From Nocardioides sp. (GTDB lineage: Bacteria; Actinomycetota; Actinomycetes; Propionibacteriales; Nocardioidaceae), in the NCBI RefSeq assembly GCF_025965415.1, contig NZ_JAOPWY010000054.1, positions 1 to 34,378 of the forward strand: a stretch of DNA of 34,378 nucleotides, in the 5' to 3' direction. The notes under the pieces were generated by a model. The model searched no databases. It worked only from the letters and a program-made list of their open reading frames with translations, and had not been told where the DNA came from. Below, one piece after another: positions 9,046-16,480 of this stretch (its first letter is position 1; the number at the start of each line of letters is the position of its first letter). The position numbers and the translations under genes are program-made.

Positions 9046-10542
9046 ATGAACCGCTCACGACCCACCAAGCGGCACGGGGCAGTGGCCCTGGCCTGCACCG
9101 GCGGACTGCTGGCAGCAGTCGGCTTCGCCGGTCTCGGCCCGCTCGCCGCCACCGCGTCCAGCCACCGGGAAGCACCACTCATCTCGGGGACGCCGCAGTA
9201 CGACACGACGGACCTCTACGCCTTCCGCAGCCCGGAGGCGCAGAACACCGTCACGCTGGTCGCCAACTGGCTGCCCTTCGAGGAGCCGGCCGGAGGCCCG
9301 AACTTCTACAGCTTCGCCACCGACGCGCAGTACGACATCCACGTCGACAACAACGCGGACGCCAAGCCCGACGTGACGTTCCGGTGGACCTTCAAGGACC
9401 ACTACGTCACCAAGGACACGTTCCTGGCCGCCACCGGCCCGGTCACGTCGCTGACGGACAAGAACCTGAACTACTACCAGACCTACCGACTGGTCCGCAT
9501 CGCCAAGGGCGGCAAGACCAAGGTCATCGTCGGCAAGAAGCGGGTGGCCCCGTCCAACATCGGCACCGCTTCCATGCCCAACTACGAGGCGCTGCGCAAG
9601 CAGGCCGTGACCAACGCCGGCAAGGGCGTCAAGTCCTTCGCCGGTCAGGCCGAGGACCCGTTCTTCCTCGACCTGCGCGTCTTCGACCTGCTCTACGGCG
9701 GTGACCTCTCCGAGGCCGGCGACGACACCCTCGCCGGGTTCAACGTGCAGTCGGTCGCGCTCCAGGTGCCCCAGAAGTGGCTCGCCAAGAAGGGCAACGC
9801 CAAGAAGAACCCGGTGATCGGCACCTGGTCGACGACCCAGAAGAAGTCGACCAACGGCACGTACGTCCAGGTCTCGCGCCTGGGCAACCCGCTGGTCAAC
9901 GAGGTCGTCATCCCGCTGAAGCTCAAGGACGGCTTCAACGCCTCCCAGCCCACGCAGGACGCCGCGGCGCTCAAGTACGTCACCAACCCCGAGCTGCCGA
10001 AGCTCGTCGAGGCCGTCTACGGCATCGACGCGCCCAAGACCCCGCGCAACGACCTCGTGTCGGTGTTCCTCACGGGCGTCAAGGGACTCAACAAGGCCAA
10101 GGGCAAGGTGACGCCCAGCGAGCAGCTGCGTCTCAACATGTCCACCCCGGTGACCGCGGAGCCCAACCGGCTCGGCGTGATCGGCGGCGACACCCAGGGC
10201 TTCCCCAACGGCCGCCGACTCGGTGACGACGTCATCGACATCGCGCTCCAGGTCGTCGAGGGTGAGCTCGTCGGATCGGCGAACGACCTCGGTGACGGCG
10301 TCAACACCAACGACGTCGCCTTCGGGACCACGTTCCCCTACCTGGCCCTCCCGGCCAGCGGCAGCAACGCCGACCCGCACCCGTCCGCGGGCGCCTCGGC
10401 CAAGCAGTCGTCCGACCAGGGCGGCGGCGTGCTCCAGAGCATCCTGCCGACCCGCCAGAGCTCGATGGCCTTCGTCGGTGTGGGGCTCCTCGCCCTCATC
10501 GGTGGCATCGGTGGCGCCGTCCGGCGCCCCCGCAAGGCCTGA
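9046..10542 (+). CDS. DUF4331 domain secreted protein, C-terminally anchored
   Basis: Exported protein of 498 residues matching the DUF4331 family, whose function is unknown. The start ATG 9046 has AGGAG at 9032-9036. A signal peptide covers residues 1-40 and ends at ATASSHREAP. SSHREAPLI...TDLYAF is the hallmark beginning of DUF4331 proteins. The central 400 residues carry the family features (DVTFRWTF, the NP-L-V-NEVVIP region, LG-DVIDIALQVV). The tail has a Ser/Gln-rich linker, a hydrophobic helix (SMAFVGVGLLALIGGIGGAV) and RRPRKA, so it is probably membrane-anchored with the domain outside. It is followed by a hairpin, then the TPR and NicO genes on the same strand. Context suggests a link to Ni/Co handling, but this is inference. 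Confidence 0.88.
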   Translation: MNRSRPTKRHGAVALACTGGLLAAVGFAGLGPLAATASSHREAPLISGTPQYDTTDLYAFRSPEAQNTVTLVANWLPFEEPAGGPNFYSFATDAQYDIHVDNNADAKPDVTFRWTFKDHYVTKDTFLAATGPVTSLTDKNLNYYQTYRLVRIAKGGKTKVIVGKKRVAPSNIGTASMPNYEALRKQAVTNAGKGVKSFAGQAEDPFFLDLRVFDLLYGGDLSEAGDDTLAGFNVQSVALQVPQKWLAKKGNAKKNPVIGTWSTTQKKSTNGTYVQVSRLGNPLVNEVVIPLKLKDGFNASQPTQDAAALKYVTNPELPKLVEAVYGIDAPKTPRNDLVSVFLTGVKGLNKAKGKVTPSEQLRLNMSTPVTAEPNRLGVIGGDTQGFPNGRRLGDDVIDIALQVVEGELVGSANDLGDGVNTNDVAFGTTFPYLALPASGSNADPHPSAGASAKQSSDQGGGVLQSILPTRQSSMAFVGVGLLALIGGIGGAVRRPRKA

Positions 10543-10556
10543 TCCGTCCCAGCCGG

Positions 10557-10590
10557 CCCGACCGCGCGGCCTCCACTCCGCGCGGTCGGG
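10557..10590 (+). terminator. Hairpin after the DUF4331 gene
   Basis: Perfect 13-bp stem: 10557-10569 (CCCGACCGCGCGG) pairs with 10578-10590 around an 8-base loop, starting 14 bases after the stop. There is no T-run, so it could be a terminator or an attenuating/stabilising hairpin between the DUF4331 and TPR genes. Confidence 0.6.
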
Positions 10591-10655
10591 CTGCACCACC
10601 GCTCGAATCCGGCCCGTCGCGGCCGATCCCGTCCGAACCGGAAGGACGCCCACGC

Positions 10656-11963
10656 ATGCGTAAGAGCCTCATCGTCATCGGTGTCGGCCTCGTGCTCGCT
10701 GTCTCCGGCGGCATCGGGGTCGCCACCACGACCAGCCCGACCTCCGCGCCACCGGCCGGGTCCGTCCCCCGGGTCGTCCCCGACTCCGGCCAGGACCTCG
10801 ACGCGGCGGTCGCCTCGCTCCAGGCCACCCTGCGGCGCGTGCCCGGCGACCACGTCTCGTGGGCGAACCTCGCCGTCGCCTACGTCGAGCAGGCGCGCGT
10901 GACCGGCAACGCCACCTACTACGAGAAGGCCGACGAGGCCGCGGCCCGTTCCTTCGACCTCGAGCCCGACGACAACTTCCCCGCCCTCGCGGCCCGGGCC
11001 GCGATCGCCTCCGCCCGCCACGACTTCTCCGACGCCCTCGCCAGCGCCGACGAGGCGCTGGCCATCAACCCGCGCGACCTCGGCGCCCTCGCGATCCGGG
11101 TCGACGCCCTCAACGAGCTCGGCAGGTACGACGAGCAGCTGAAGGCCCTGCGCACCGCCGACCGGCTCCAGCCGAGCACCGCGATCGCGGCCCGCTACTC
11201 CTACGCCTACGAGCTGCGCGGCGACCTCGACCGTGCCCTCGACATCCTGCGCCGCGCGGCGGCCGCCGGCTCCCGCGCGGACAAGGCGTACACCCTGACC
11301 CTCGCCGCCGACATCCTGCGCAAGCAGGACCGTCTCGGCGCGGCGCGACGCCAGCTCGACATCGTCGAGGAGGCGGTGCCGGGCTACCTGCCGGGACTGG
11401 TCTCCGCCGCACGCCTCGCGACCGCGCGAGGCGACCTCGAGGGCGCCGTCACCTCGTGGCAGGACGTCGTCGCCCGGCAGCCGCTGCCCGAGTACCTCAC
11501 CGAGCTCGGCGAGCTGCTCGAGCACCTCGACCGTCCCGACGAGGCCGACGCGCAGTTCGCCGTCGTCCGCACCACGATCCAGCTCCTCGACGCCAGCGGC
11601 GTGCGCACCGACCTCGAGACCGCGCTCTTCGAGGCCGACCACGGCTCGCCCGAGCGGGCTCTCAGCCAGGCCCGCGCCGAGTGGCGCCAGCGCACCAGCG
11701 TCCACGTCGCCGACGCCCTCGCCTGGGCGCTGCACCGCAACGGTCGCGACCGTGAGGCGCTCGCCATCGCCCGCAGGGCGACCCGGCTCGGCTCGCACGA
11801 GGCCAAGTTCTGGATCCACCGCGGCACCATCGAGGCGGCGCTGGGGATGACCGGCGAGGCACGGACCCACCTGCGTCGCGGGCTCGACACCGACCCCGGC
11901 ATGTCGCCGTGGCAGGGCGACGTGGCCCGTGCCGCGCTCGCCGAGATCGAAGGAAATCGATGA
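10656..11963 (+). CDS. Tetratricopeptide repeat (TPR) protein, exported or anchored
   Basis: Protein of 435 residues made mostly of TPR helix pairs, which act as protein-protein interaction scaffolds. An N-terminal hydrophobic segment (SLIVIGVGLVLAVSGGIGVA) is a signal anchor or signal peptide, so the repeats should lie outside the membrane. Repeats begin near residue 48 (VPGDHVSWANLAVAYVEQA) and recur about every 34 residues, for example ALASADEALAINPRDLGAL and ALDILRRAAAAGSRADKAY. Near the C-terminus come REALAIARRATRLGSHEA and a final repeat ending HLRRGLDTDPGM. A GGAAGGA site precedes the ATG by 9 bases. Its stop overlaps the NicO start (ATGA), so the two are translationally coupled. It may act as an extracytoplasmic partner of the transporter or of the DUF4331 protein (inference). 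Confidence 0.87.
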   Translation: MRKSLIVIGVGLVLAVSGGIGVATTTSPTSAPPAGSVPRVVPDSGQDLDAAVASLQATLRRVPGDHVSWANLAVAYVEQARVTGNATYYEKADEAAARSFDLEPDDNFPALAARAAIASARHDFSDALASADEALAINPRDLGALAIRVDALNELGRYDEQLKALRTADRLQPSTAIAARYSYAYELRGDLDRALDILRRAAAAGSRADKAYTLTLAADILRKQDRLGAARRQLDIVEEAVPGYLPGLVSAARLATARGDLEGAVTSWQDVVARQPLPEYLTELGELLEHLDRPDEADAQFAVVRTTIQLLDASGVRTDLETALFEADHGSPERALSQARAEWRQRTSVHVADALAWALHRNGRDREALAIARRATRLGSHEAKFWIHRGTIEAALGMTGEARTHLRRGLDTDPGMSPWQGDVARAALAEIEGNR

Positions 11964-13465
11964 GAGTCCTCGCGCGCCTCCTCCTCGCCCTGGGCGCCGT
12001 CGCCGGCTGCCTCTTCGTCGCCGCAGGCCCCGCCTCGGCGCACCCGCTCGGCAACTTCACCGTCAACCGCTACACCGGGATCCTCGTCCAGCCCGACGGG
12101 GTCGAGGTCGACCACGTGGTCGACCTCGCGGAGATCCCCACCGCCCAGCTCGGGCGAGCCATCGACGACCTGCCTGCGCTCGCGCGGGACGAGTGCACGA
12201 CGACGGGCCGCGGCCTCGAGCTGGAGGCGGGCGGCACTCCCGTACGCCTCACGCTGGGGACGTCGTTGGCCTCGCTCGCCGACGGTGAGGGCGGCCTGCC
12301 GATCACCCGCATCACCTGCGAGTACACCGGCGTCGCGGACATCGGCGCCGGCGAGCTCACCTTCACCGACACCACGGCGCCCGGGTCGGTGGGTTGGCGC
12401 GAGGTCACCGCGGTCGGCGACGAGATGACCCTGACCAGCTCCGACGTCCCCAGCGAGAGCACGAGCGACCGCCTCACCGCCTACCCCAAGGACCTGCTGC
12501 AGTCCCCGCTCGACGTCACCTCCGCCACCCTCGTGGTGTCCCCCGGCGGTCGGGCCGGCGTGCTGCCCGGCACCCAGGACGACGGCCCGACCGCGGCCGG
12601 CGGCAGCTGGCTCTCGGCCCGCGCCACCTCCCTCCTCGGCGAGAACGGCTGGATCGCCGGCTTCCTCGCCGTCGTCGTCGCGCTGGCCCTGGGCGCGACG
12701 CACGCCCTCTCGCCCGGGCACGGCAAGACCGTCATGGCGTTCTACCTCTCCCAGCGCGGTGACAGCTCCGTCCGGTCGGCCTTCGCGGTGGGCAGCGCCG
12801 TCACCGTCGCGCACACGGGCTCGGTGCTCGTGCTGGGCGTGCTGGTCTCGCTCAGCAGCGCCTTCGTGCCCGCACGCATCTATCCCTGGCTGACGCTCGC
12901 CACGGGACTGCTCATCGTGGGCCTCGGCCTCTACCTCCTGGCCCGGTTGCGGTCGGACGGTGGACAGGGCCACGGTCACGGGCACGGCCACGGCCACGGT
13001 CATGGCCACGGTCACGGCCACGGGGAGCCGCACGAGCACCCCCACCCGCACCCGCACGAGCCCGCGCACGCCGCGGCCGGATCGGTGTCGGTCGCGACGG
13101 CCACGGCCGTCGTACCTCCCCCGGCGGAGCCGGAGACCGCGCCCGGTCGTTGGGGAGTGTGGGTGATGGGCCTCGTCGGCGGTCTGGTGCCCAGCCCGTC
13201 GGCCCTGCTGCTGCTCCTCGCAGCCGTGGCGCTGGGCCGGGCATGGTTCGGCTTCGTGCTGGTCCTCGCCTTCGGCATCGGGATGGCCGCCTCGCTCGCC
13301 GCGGTCGGCCTGCTGGCCCGTGACGTGGTGACGCGGCTGGAGCGGCTGGCGCTGCAGCGCGGCTTCCTGGCCGGCAACCTCCGCACCTTCTTGAGGTACG
13401 GCGCCGCGCTCGGCATCTGCGCGGTCGGCGGCGGCGTCGTCATCCGCACGCTCATCGGGTTCTGA
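11960..13465 (+). CDS. NicO/RcnA-type nickel/cobalt transporter with ectodomain and His-rich loop
   Basis: Polytopic membrane protein of 501 residues. A signal peptide (LARLLLALGAVAGCLFVAAG, cleaved before HPLGNF) is followed by an extracytoplasmic region of about 200 residues starting HPLGNFTVNRYTG, typical of actinobacterial NicO-type proteins. The transporter part begins near residue 230. It has GATHALSPGHGKTVMAFYL, whose HxxxxGHGK arrangement is characteristic of the family, then HTGSVLVLG. Next come a cytoplasmic (Gly-His)9 tract at residues 337-354, a further HPHPHPHE stretch, and a second half with GLVPSPSALLLLLAAVALG. The His-rich loop should bind Ni2+ or Co2+. NicO relatives include both exporters (RcnA) and importers, so direction is not settled by sequence. 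It is coupled to the TPR gene by a 4-base overlap. Confidence 0.88.
   Translation: MRVLARLLLALGAVAGCLFVAAGPASAHPLGNFTVNRYTGILVQPDGVEVDHVVDLAEIPTAQLGRAIDDLPALARDECTTTGRGLELEAGGTPVRLTLGTSLASLADGEGGLPITRITCEYTGVADIGAGELTFTDTTAPGSVGWREVTAVGDEMTLTSSDVPSESTSDRLTAYPKDLLQSPLDVTSATLVVSPGGRAGVLPGTQDDGPTAAGGSWLSARATSLLGENGWIAGFLAVVVALALGATHALSPGHGKTVMAFYLSQRGDSSVRSAFAVGSAVTVAHTGSVLVLGVLVSLSSAFVPARIYPWLTLATGLLIVGLGLYLLARLRSDGGQGHGHGHGHGHGHGHGHGHGEPHEHPHPHPHEPAHAAAGSVSVATATAVVPPPAEPETAPGRWGVWVMGLVGGLVPSPSALLLLLAAVALGRAWFGFVLVLAFGIGMAASLAAVGLLARDVVTRLERLALQRGFLAGNLRTFLRYGAALGICAVGGGVVIRTLIGF
12968..13021 (+). repeat. (GGN-CAY)9 repeat coding for Gly-His tract
   Basis: Nine tandem 6-base units encode alternating Gly and His inside the NicO-type transporter gene. 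The third codon positions vary, indicating selection on protein rather than recent slippage, although length variation between strains is likely. Confidence 0.9.
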
Positions 13466-13491
13466 GCGGCGAGAGCCGGCTCACATCTCTT

Positions 13492-13516
13492 CCCCGGACC
13501 TCCCATCCGGTCGGGG
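13492..13516 (+). terminator. Possible hairpin terminator after the NicO gene
   Basis: CCCCGGACC (13492-13500) pairs with GGTCGGGG (13509-13516) with one bulged G and an 8-base loop, 27 bases after the NicO stop. It supports ending the DUF4331-TPR-NicO unit before the separately controlled cbiM operon. Confidence 0.5.
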
Positions 13517-13535
13517 GGTCGGCGCCGAACCACCG

Positions 13536-13558
13536 TTGTTGCACATCGTGTGCAACAA
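13536..13558. promoter_or_regulatory. Palindromic operator matching the Nur (nickel regulator) box
   Basis: TTGTTGCACA (13536-13545) and TGTGCAACAA (13549-13558) form a perfect 10-bp inverted repeat around TCG. Its core reads TTGCAC-N5-GTGCAA (13539-13555), fitting the tTGCaa-N5-ttGCAA layout known for the Fur-family nickel regulator Nur of Streptomyces in half-site sequence and spacing. It ends 16 bases before the CbiM start codon and overlaps where the promoter or early leader must be, so repression of the downstream importer in nickel excess is expected. The assignment to Nur is inference; the palindrome is seen directly. Confidence 0.65.
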
Positions 13559-13574
13559 GACCCGGGAGGTCACC

Positions 13575-14261
13575 ATGCACGTGCCCGACGGATTCCTGGA
13601 CGCACCGACCTCGCTGGTCACGGTCGGCGTGGCGGCCACGGGCATCGCGATCGCCCTGCGCGGCGCGCGGCGCGAGCTCGACGACCGCGTCGCCCCGCTC
13701 GCCGGCATCATCGCGACCTTCGTCTTCGCGGGCCAGATGGTCAACTTCCCCGTCGCGGGAGGGACCAGCGGGCACCTCATGGGGGGTGCCCTCACGGCCG
13801 TCCTCGTCGGGCCCTACACCGGGCTGCTCTGCATGACCGTCGTCCTCACGGTGCAGGCGCTGCTCTTCGCCGACGGGGGCATCACCGCCCTCGGCACCAA
13901 CGTGGTGCTGATGGGGATCGTCGCCGTGGTGACCGGCTACACCGTCTTCCGCGGCGCCCTGGCCGTCCTGCCGCGGCGGATCTCGATGGTCGCGCCTGCT
14001 GCCGCGCTCGGCGCGGTGGCGTCGGTGGCGATGAGTGCGGCGACGTTCGTGCTGCTCTACGCCGTCGGCGGGGTCGTCCCGATCCCCTTCGGCACGCTGA
14101 TGACGGCGATGCTCGGGGTGCACGTGCTGATCGGCATCGGAGAGGCCGTCATCACCTTCATGGTCGTCGCCGGCATCGTCTCGGTCCGGCCGGACCTGGT
14201 GCACGGCGCCCGCAGGCTGGTCGCCACCCGCGAGCTCGAGACCCGGACGGTGTCGGCATGA
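13575..14261 (+). CDS. cbiM: Energy-coupling-factor Ni/Co transporter, substrate-binding subunit CbiM/NikM
   Basis: Metal-binding membrane subunit of an ECF-type nickel or cobalt importer, 228 residues with about 7 transmembrane segments. The mature start MHVPDGFLDAPTS is diagnostic: the N-terminal Met-His-(I/V)-x-(D/E)-G segment coordinates the metal, so the ATG at 13575 (with GGGAGG upstream) must be the start, and the 13-residue longer reading would destroy the site. Other conserved parts are FAGQMVNFPVAGGTSGHLMG, VLTVQALLFADGGITALGTN and the C-terminal GEAVITFMVVAG. It overlaps the PDGLE gene by ATGA and heads a four-gene operon. A palindromic Nur-like site lies just upstream and there is no room for a cobalamin riboswitch, both favouring nickel over cobalt. 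Confidence 0.93.
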   Translation: MHVPDGFLDAPTSLVTVGVAATGIAIALRGARRELDDRVAPLAGIIATFVFAGQMVNFPVAGGTSGHLMGGALTAVLVGPYTGLLCMTVVLTVQALLFADGGITALGTNVVLMGIVAVVTGYTVFRGALAVLPRRISMVAPAAALGAVASVAMSAATFVLLYAVGGVVPIPFGTLMTAMLGVHVLIGIGEAVITFMVVAGIVSVRPDLVHGARRLVATRELETRTVSA

Positions 14262-14590
14262 GGCGCCTCTCGACACGCACCGTCGTGCTGACCGGTCTGG
14301 TGCTCGCACTCCTCATCGCCGGCGTCGTCAGCTACTACGCCTCGGCGAGCCCCGACGGGCTCAACCGGGTGGCGGGCGACCTGGGCTTCTCCTCCGCGGA
14401 GCGGGCCTCCGGCGGCGGTCCGCTCGCGGGCTACGAGGTGGCCGGCCTCGACCACTCCCGCATCTCGGGCGGGCTGGCCGGGGTGCTCGGCTGCCTGGTG
14501 GTCCTCGGACTCTCCACGCTGCTGTTCCGACTGCGGCGCTCGTCCGAGCCGGCGCCGGCCCCGGTCCGCTCCCACCGCGAGGGCGAGTGA
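14258..14590 (+). CDS. PDGLE domain protein (CbiN/NikN-like small subunit)
   Basis: Small membrane protein of 110 residues, the accessory subunit of the Ni/Co ECF transporter. It has an N-terminal transmembrane helix (TVVLTGLVLALLIAGVVSYY) and then ASPDGLNRVAGDLGF, the PDGLE motif that names the family. An extracytoplasmic stretch and a second helix (LAGVLGCLVVLGLSTLLF) follow, then a short charged tail. In this family the two-helix N subunit works with CbiM in metal capture. PDGLE-type subunits are associated with nickel (Nik) as well as cobalt systems. It overlaps cbiM by 4 bases and cbiQ by 1 base (TGATG), so all subunits are translated from one message. Confidence 0.9.
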   Translation: MRRLSTRTVVLTGLVLALLIAGVVSYYASASPDGLNRVAGDLGFSSAERASGGGPLAGYEVAGLDHSRISGGLAGVLGCLVVLGLSTLLFRLRRSSEPAPAPVRSHREGE

Positions 14591-15258
14591 TGGGCGCCCC
14601 GCACGGGCACCGGCTGCACTTCCACGGCCACTCCCCGCTCCACCGGGCCCCTGCCCACCTCAAGGTCGCCGGCCTGGTCGGCTTCATGCTCGTCGTGGTG
14701 GCGACCCCGCTGGCGTGGGTCCCCGCCTTCGCGGCGTACGCCGTCGTGCTGGCCGTGCTCGTCGCGGTGTCGGGCGTGCCCGTGCCCTACCTGGCACGGC
14801 GCATGGTGATCGAGACCCCGGTGCTCGTGTTCGCCGCGGTGCTGCCGTTCGTGGCCACGGGTCCCCAGGTCGAGGTGCTCGGTCTGTCCGTCAGCGAGCC
14901 GGGCCTGGTGGCCGCGGCCGGGCTGGTGACGAAGGCGACCCTGGGCGTGCTGGCCAGCCTGCTGCTGGCCGCCACCACCGACCCCCGCGACCTGCTGGCC
15001 GGGCTCGAGCGGCTGCGGGTGCCGGCGCAGCTCGTCCAGATCATGGGGTTCATGGTCCGCTACCTCGACGTCGTCACCGACGAGCTCGGCCGGATGAAGA
15101 CCGCCCGGGAGTCCCGCGGGTTCACCGCGCGCAACCCGCGGCACTGGCCAGTGCTGGGCCGCTCGGTGGGCGCCCTCTTCATCCGCTCGTTCGAGCGCGG
15201 CGAGCGGGTGCACCTCGCGATGATCGCGCGCGGCTATGACGGGAGTGCCCGACGATGA
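14590..15258 (+). CDS. cbiQ: ECF transporter transmembrane subunit CbiQ
   Basis: T-component of the Ni/Co ECF transporter, 222 residues. It carries 5-6 hydrophobic segments (VAGLVGFMLVVVATPLAW, AAYAVVLAVLVAVSG, ATLGVLASLLLAATTD and others). The cytoplasmic coupling region includes the two short Ala-Arg-Gly type motifs, seen as ARESRGF and IARGYDG, which touch the ATPase. The N-terminal HGHRLHFHGHSPLHR stretch is rich in His and may contact metal. ATG 14590 overlaps the preceding stop as TGATG; GTG 14587 is an alternative one codon earlier. The end overlaps cbiO by 4 bases. It couples ATP hydrolysis by CbiO to movement of CbiM. Confidence 0.92.
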   Translation: MGAPHGHRLHFHGHSPLHRAPAHLKVAGLVGFMLVVVATPLAWVPAFAAYAVVLAVLVAVSGVPVPYLARRMVIETPVLVFAAVLPFVATGPQVEVLGLSVSEPGLVAAAGLVTKATLGVLASLLLAATTDPRDLLAGLERLRVPAQLVQIMGFMVRYLDVVTDELGRMKTARESRGFTARNPRHWPVLGRSVGALFIRSFERGERVHLAMIARGYDGSARR

Positions 15259-15995
15259 CCGCCCCCGTCCTCGACCTGCAGTCCGTGGCGTTCGCCTACC
15301 CCGACGGCCACCAGGCCCTCTTCGGCGTCGACCTGCACGTGCACCGCGGCGAACGTGTGGCCGTGCTGGGCCCCAACGGTGCCGGCAAGACCACCCTCGT
15401 GCTGCACCTCAACGGCATCCTCATGCCGGGGCGGGGCACCGTGAGCGTGTCCGGCCTCCCCGTCGTCAAGGAGAACCTGTCCGAGATCCGCCGCCGGGTG
15501 GGCATCGTCTTCCAGGACCCCGACGACCAGCTCTTCATGGGCAGCGTGCGCGACGACGTCGCCTTCGGCCCCCGCAACCTCGGGATCCGCGGCGCCGACC
15601 TCGACCGCCGGGTGATGGCCGCGCTGGAGATGGTCGGGATGGCCGACTTCGTCGACCGCCCGCCGCACCACCTGTCGTTCGGCCAGCGCCGGCGCGTGGC
15701 CGTGGCCACCGTGCTCGTCATGGAGCCGGAGATCATCGTGCTGGACGAGCCGAGCTCCAACCTGGACCCCGCGTCGCGCCGCGAGCTCGCCGACATCCTC
15801 ACCGGCCTCGACGTCACGTTGATGATGGTCACCCACGACCTGCCCTACGCCCTGCAGCTGTGCCCGCGCGCGATCGTGCTGTCCGACGGCATCGTCGCCG
15901 CCGAGGGCCGCACCCTCGACATCCTCACCGACGACGCGCTGATGAAGTCGCACCGCCTCGAGCTGCCCTACGGCTTCGACCCCCACACCTGCTGA
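15255..15995 (+). CDS. cbiO: ECF transporter ATP-binding subunit CbiO
   Basis: ABC ATPase that powers the Ni/Co importer, 246 residues, cytoplasmic and peripheral. All motifs are intact: Walker A GPNGAGKTT with Lys45, the Q-loop in FQDPDDQLFMGSVRDDVAFG (typical of ECF ATPases), signature LSFGQRRRVAVA, Walker B IIVLDEPSSNLDP, and the switch His in MMVTHDLPYA. Its start overlaps cbiQ by 4 bases, and it is the last gene of the cbiM-PDGLE-cbiQ-cbiO operon. Only one ATPase gene is present, consistent with a homodimer, the usual arrangement in metal-specific group I ECF systems. No T-rich terminator is evident after it, only an imperfect inverted repeat at 16045-16074. Confidence 0.95.
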   Translation: MTAPVLDLQSVAFAYPDGHQALFGVDLHVHRGERVAVLGPNGAGKTTLVLHLNGILMPGRGTVSVSGLPVVKENLSEIRRRVGIVFQDPDDQLFMGSVRDDVAFGPRNLGIRGADLDRRVMAALEMVGMADFVDRPPHHLSFGQRRRVAVATVLVMEPEIIVLDEPSSNLDPASRRELADILTGLDVTLMMVTHDLPYALQLCPRAIVLSDGIVAAEGRTLDILTDDALMKSHRLELPYGFDPHTC

Positions 15996-16480
15996 ATCGC
16001 ACGTGACCCGGACCGTGCCGCCATAACGAGCGGGCCCGGGCGGTGTACATAGTCCCATCGGACTACCTGTGTACGGCGATGTGGATGATGGCGGATCGCG
16101 GTCATCGCGGTGCCCGGATCGTCAAACCAACGGGCATCATCCAGATGGCGGACAGGTGAACGACGCATCGCGCGTGGAGTTTTTCCTCCACAGGGTGTGT
16201 ACGACGTTTGCGCAGGTCAGCAGCCATGTACCGGTCGAAGTTTCTGCTCTCTCCACAGGTGGATCCACGACATGTGCACCCACCGCAGCGTGTCGTCCAC
16301 GCGAGTGCGCAGGTTGTCCACAGAGCCTGTGGATAACTCGGCGCCGTCGGCTTCCCCTGGCGCCGGGGAGCACGTAGGTTCGCGCACGGCCCGGACCCCG
16401 CGCGGACCATCGACTCGATGTCGGTGGTCGTCCCTAGCGTCGGGGCAGTGGTGGTGAGCAGGACGACGAAGGGAGCACCG
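15996..16480. other. Gene-free 485-bp region upstream of dnaB
   Basis: No coding region is credible here. It is lower in GC than its neighbours. It contains an imperfect inverted repeat at 16045-16074 (TAGTCC/GGACTA core), a DnaA-box-like site at 16080-16088 (8 of 9 on the minus strand) and weaker CTCCACA motifs at 16184-16192 and 16249-16257. The perfect inverted DnaA-box pair is at 16314-16336. The dnaB promoter must lie here, but I could not pick one out with confidence. Confidence 0.7.
16314..16336. promoter_or_regulatory. Inverted pair of perfect DnaA boxes
   Basis: TTGTCCACA at 16314-16322 (plus strand) and TTATCCACA at 16328-16336 (minus strand) are both exact DnaA boxes, facing each other with 5 bases between. 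Together they make a near-palindrome with 10-bp arms around AGC. They lie about 145 bp before the dnaB start and could place helicase expression under DnaA, or titrate DnaA near the origin (inference). Confidence 0.7.

Noticed and set aside
9055..11870. Overlapping minus-strand frames opposite the DUF4331 and TPR genes
   Set aside because: Low-complexity sequences; the plus-strand frames have signal peptides, family motifs and ribosome sites.
12968..13021. Tandem 6-base repeat considered as a CRISPR or minisatellite
   Set aside because: It is in frame, encodes a Gly-His tract in a metal transporter and has no spacers.
13466..13574. Cobalamin riboswitch before cbiM
   Set aside because: Only 109 bases are available, holding a hairpin and a palindrome, and no B12-box-like sequence was seen.
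16045..16074. Inverted repeat considered as a DosR box
   Set aside because: DosR sites have GGGACT facing AGTCCC; here the half-sites point the other way.
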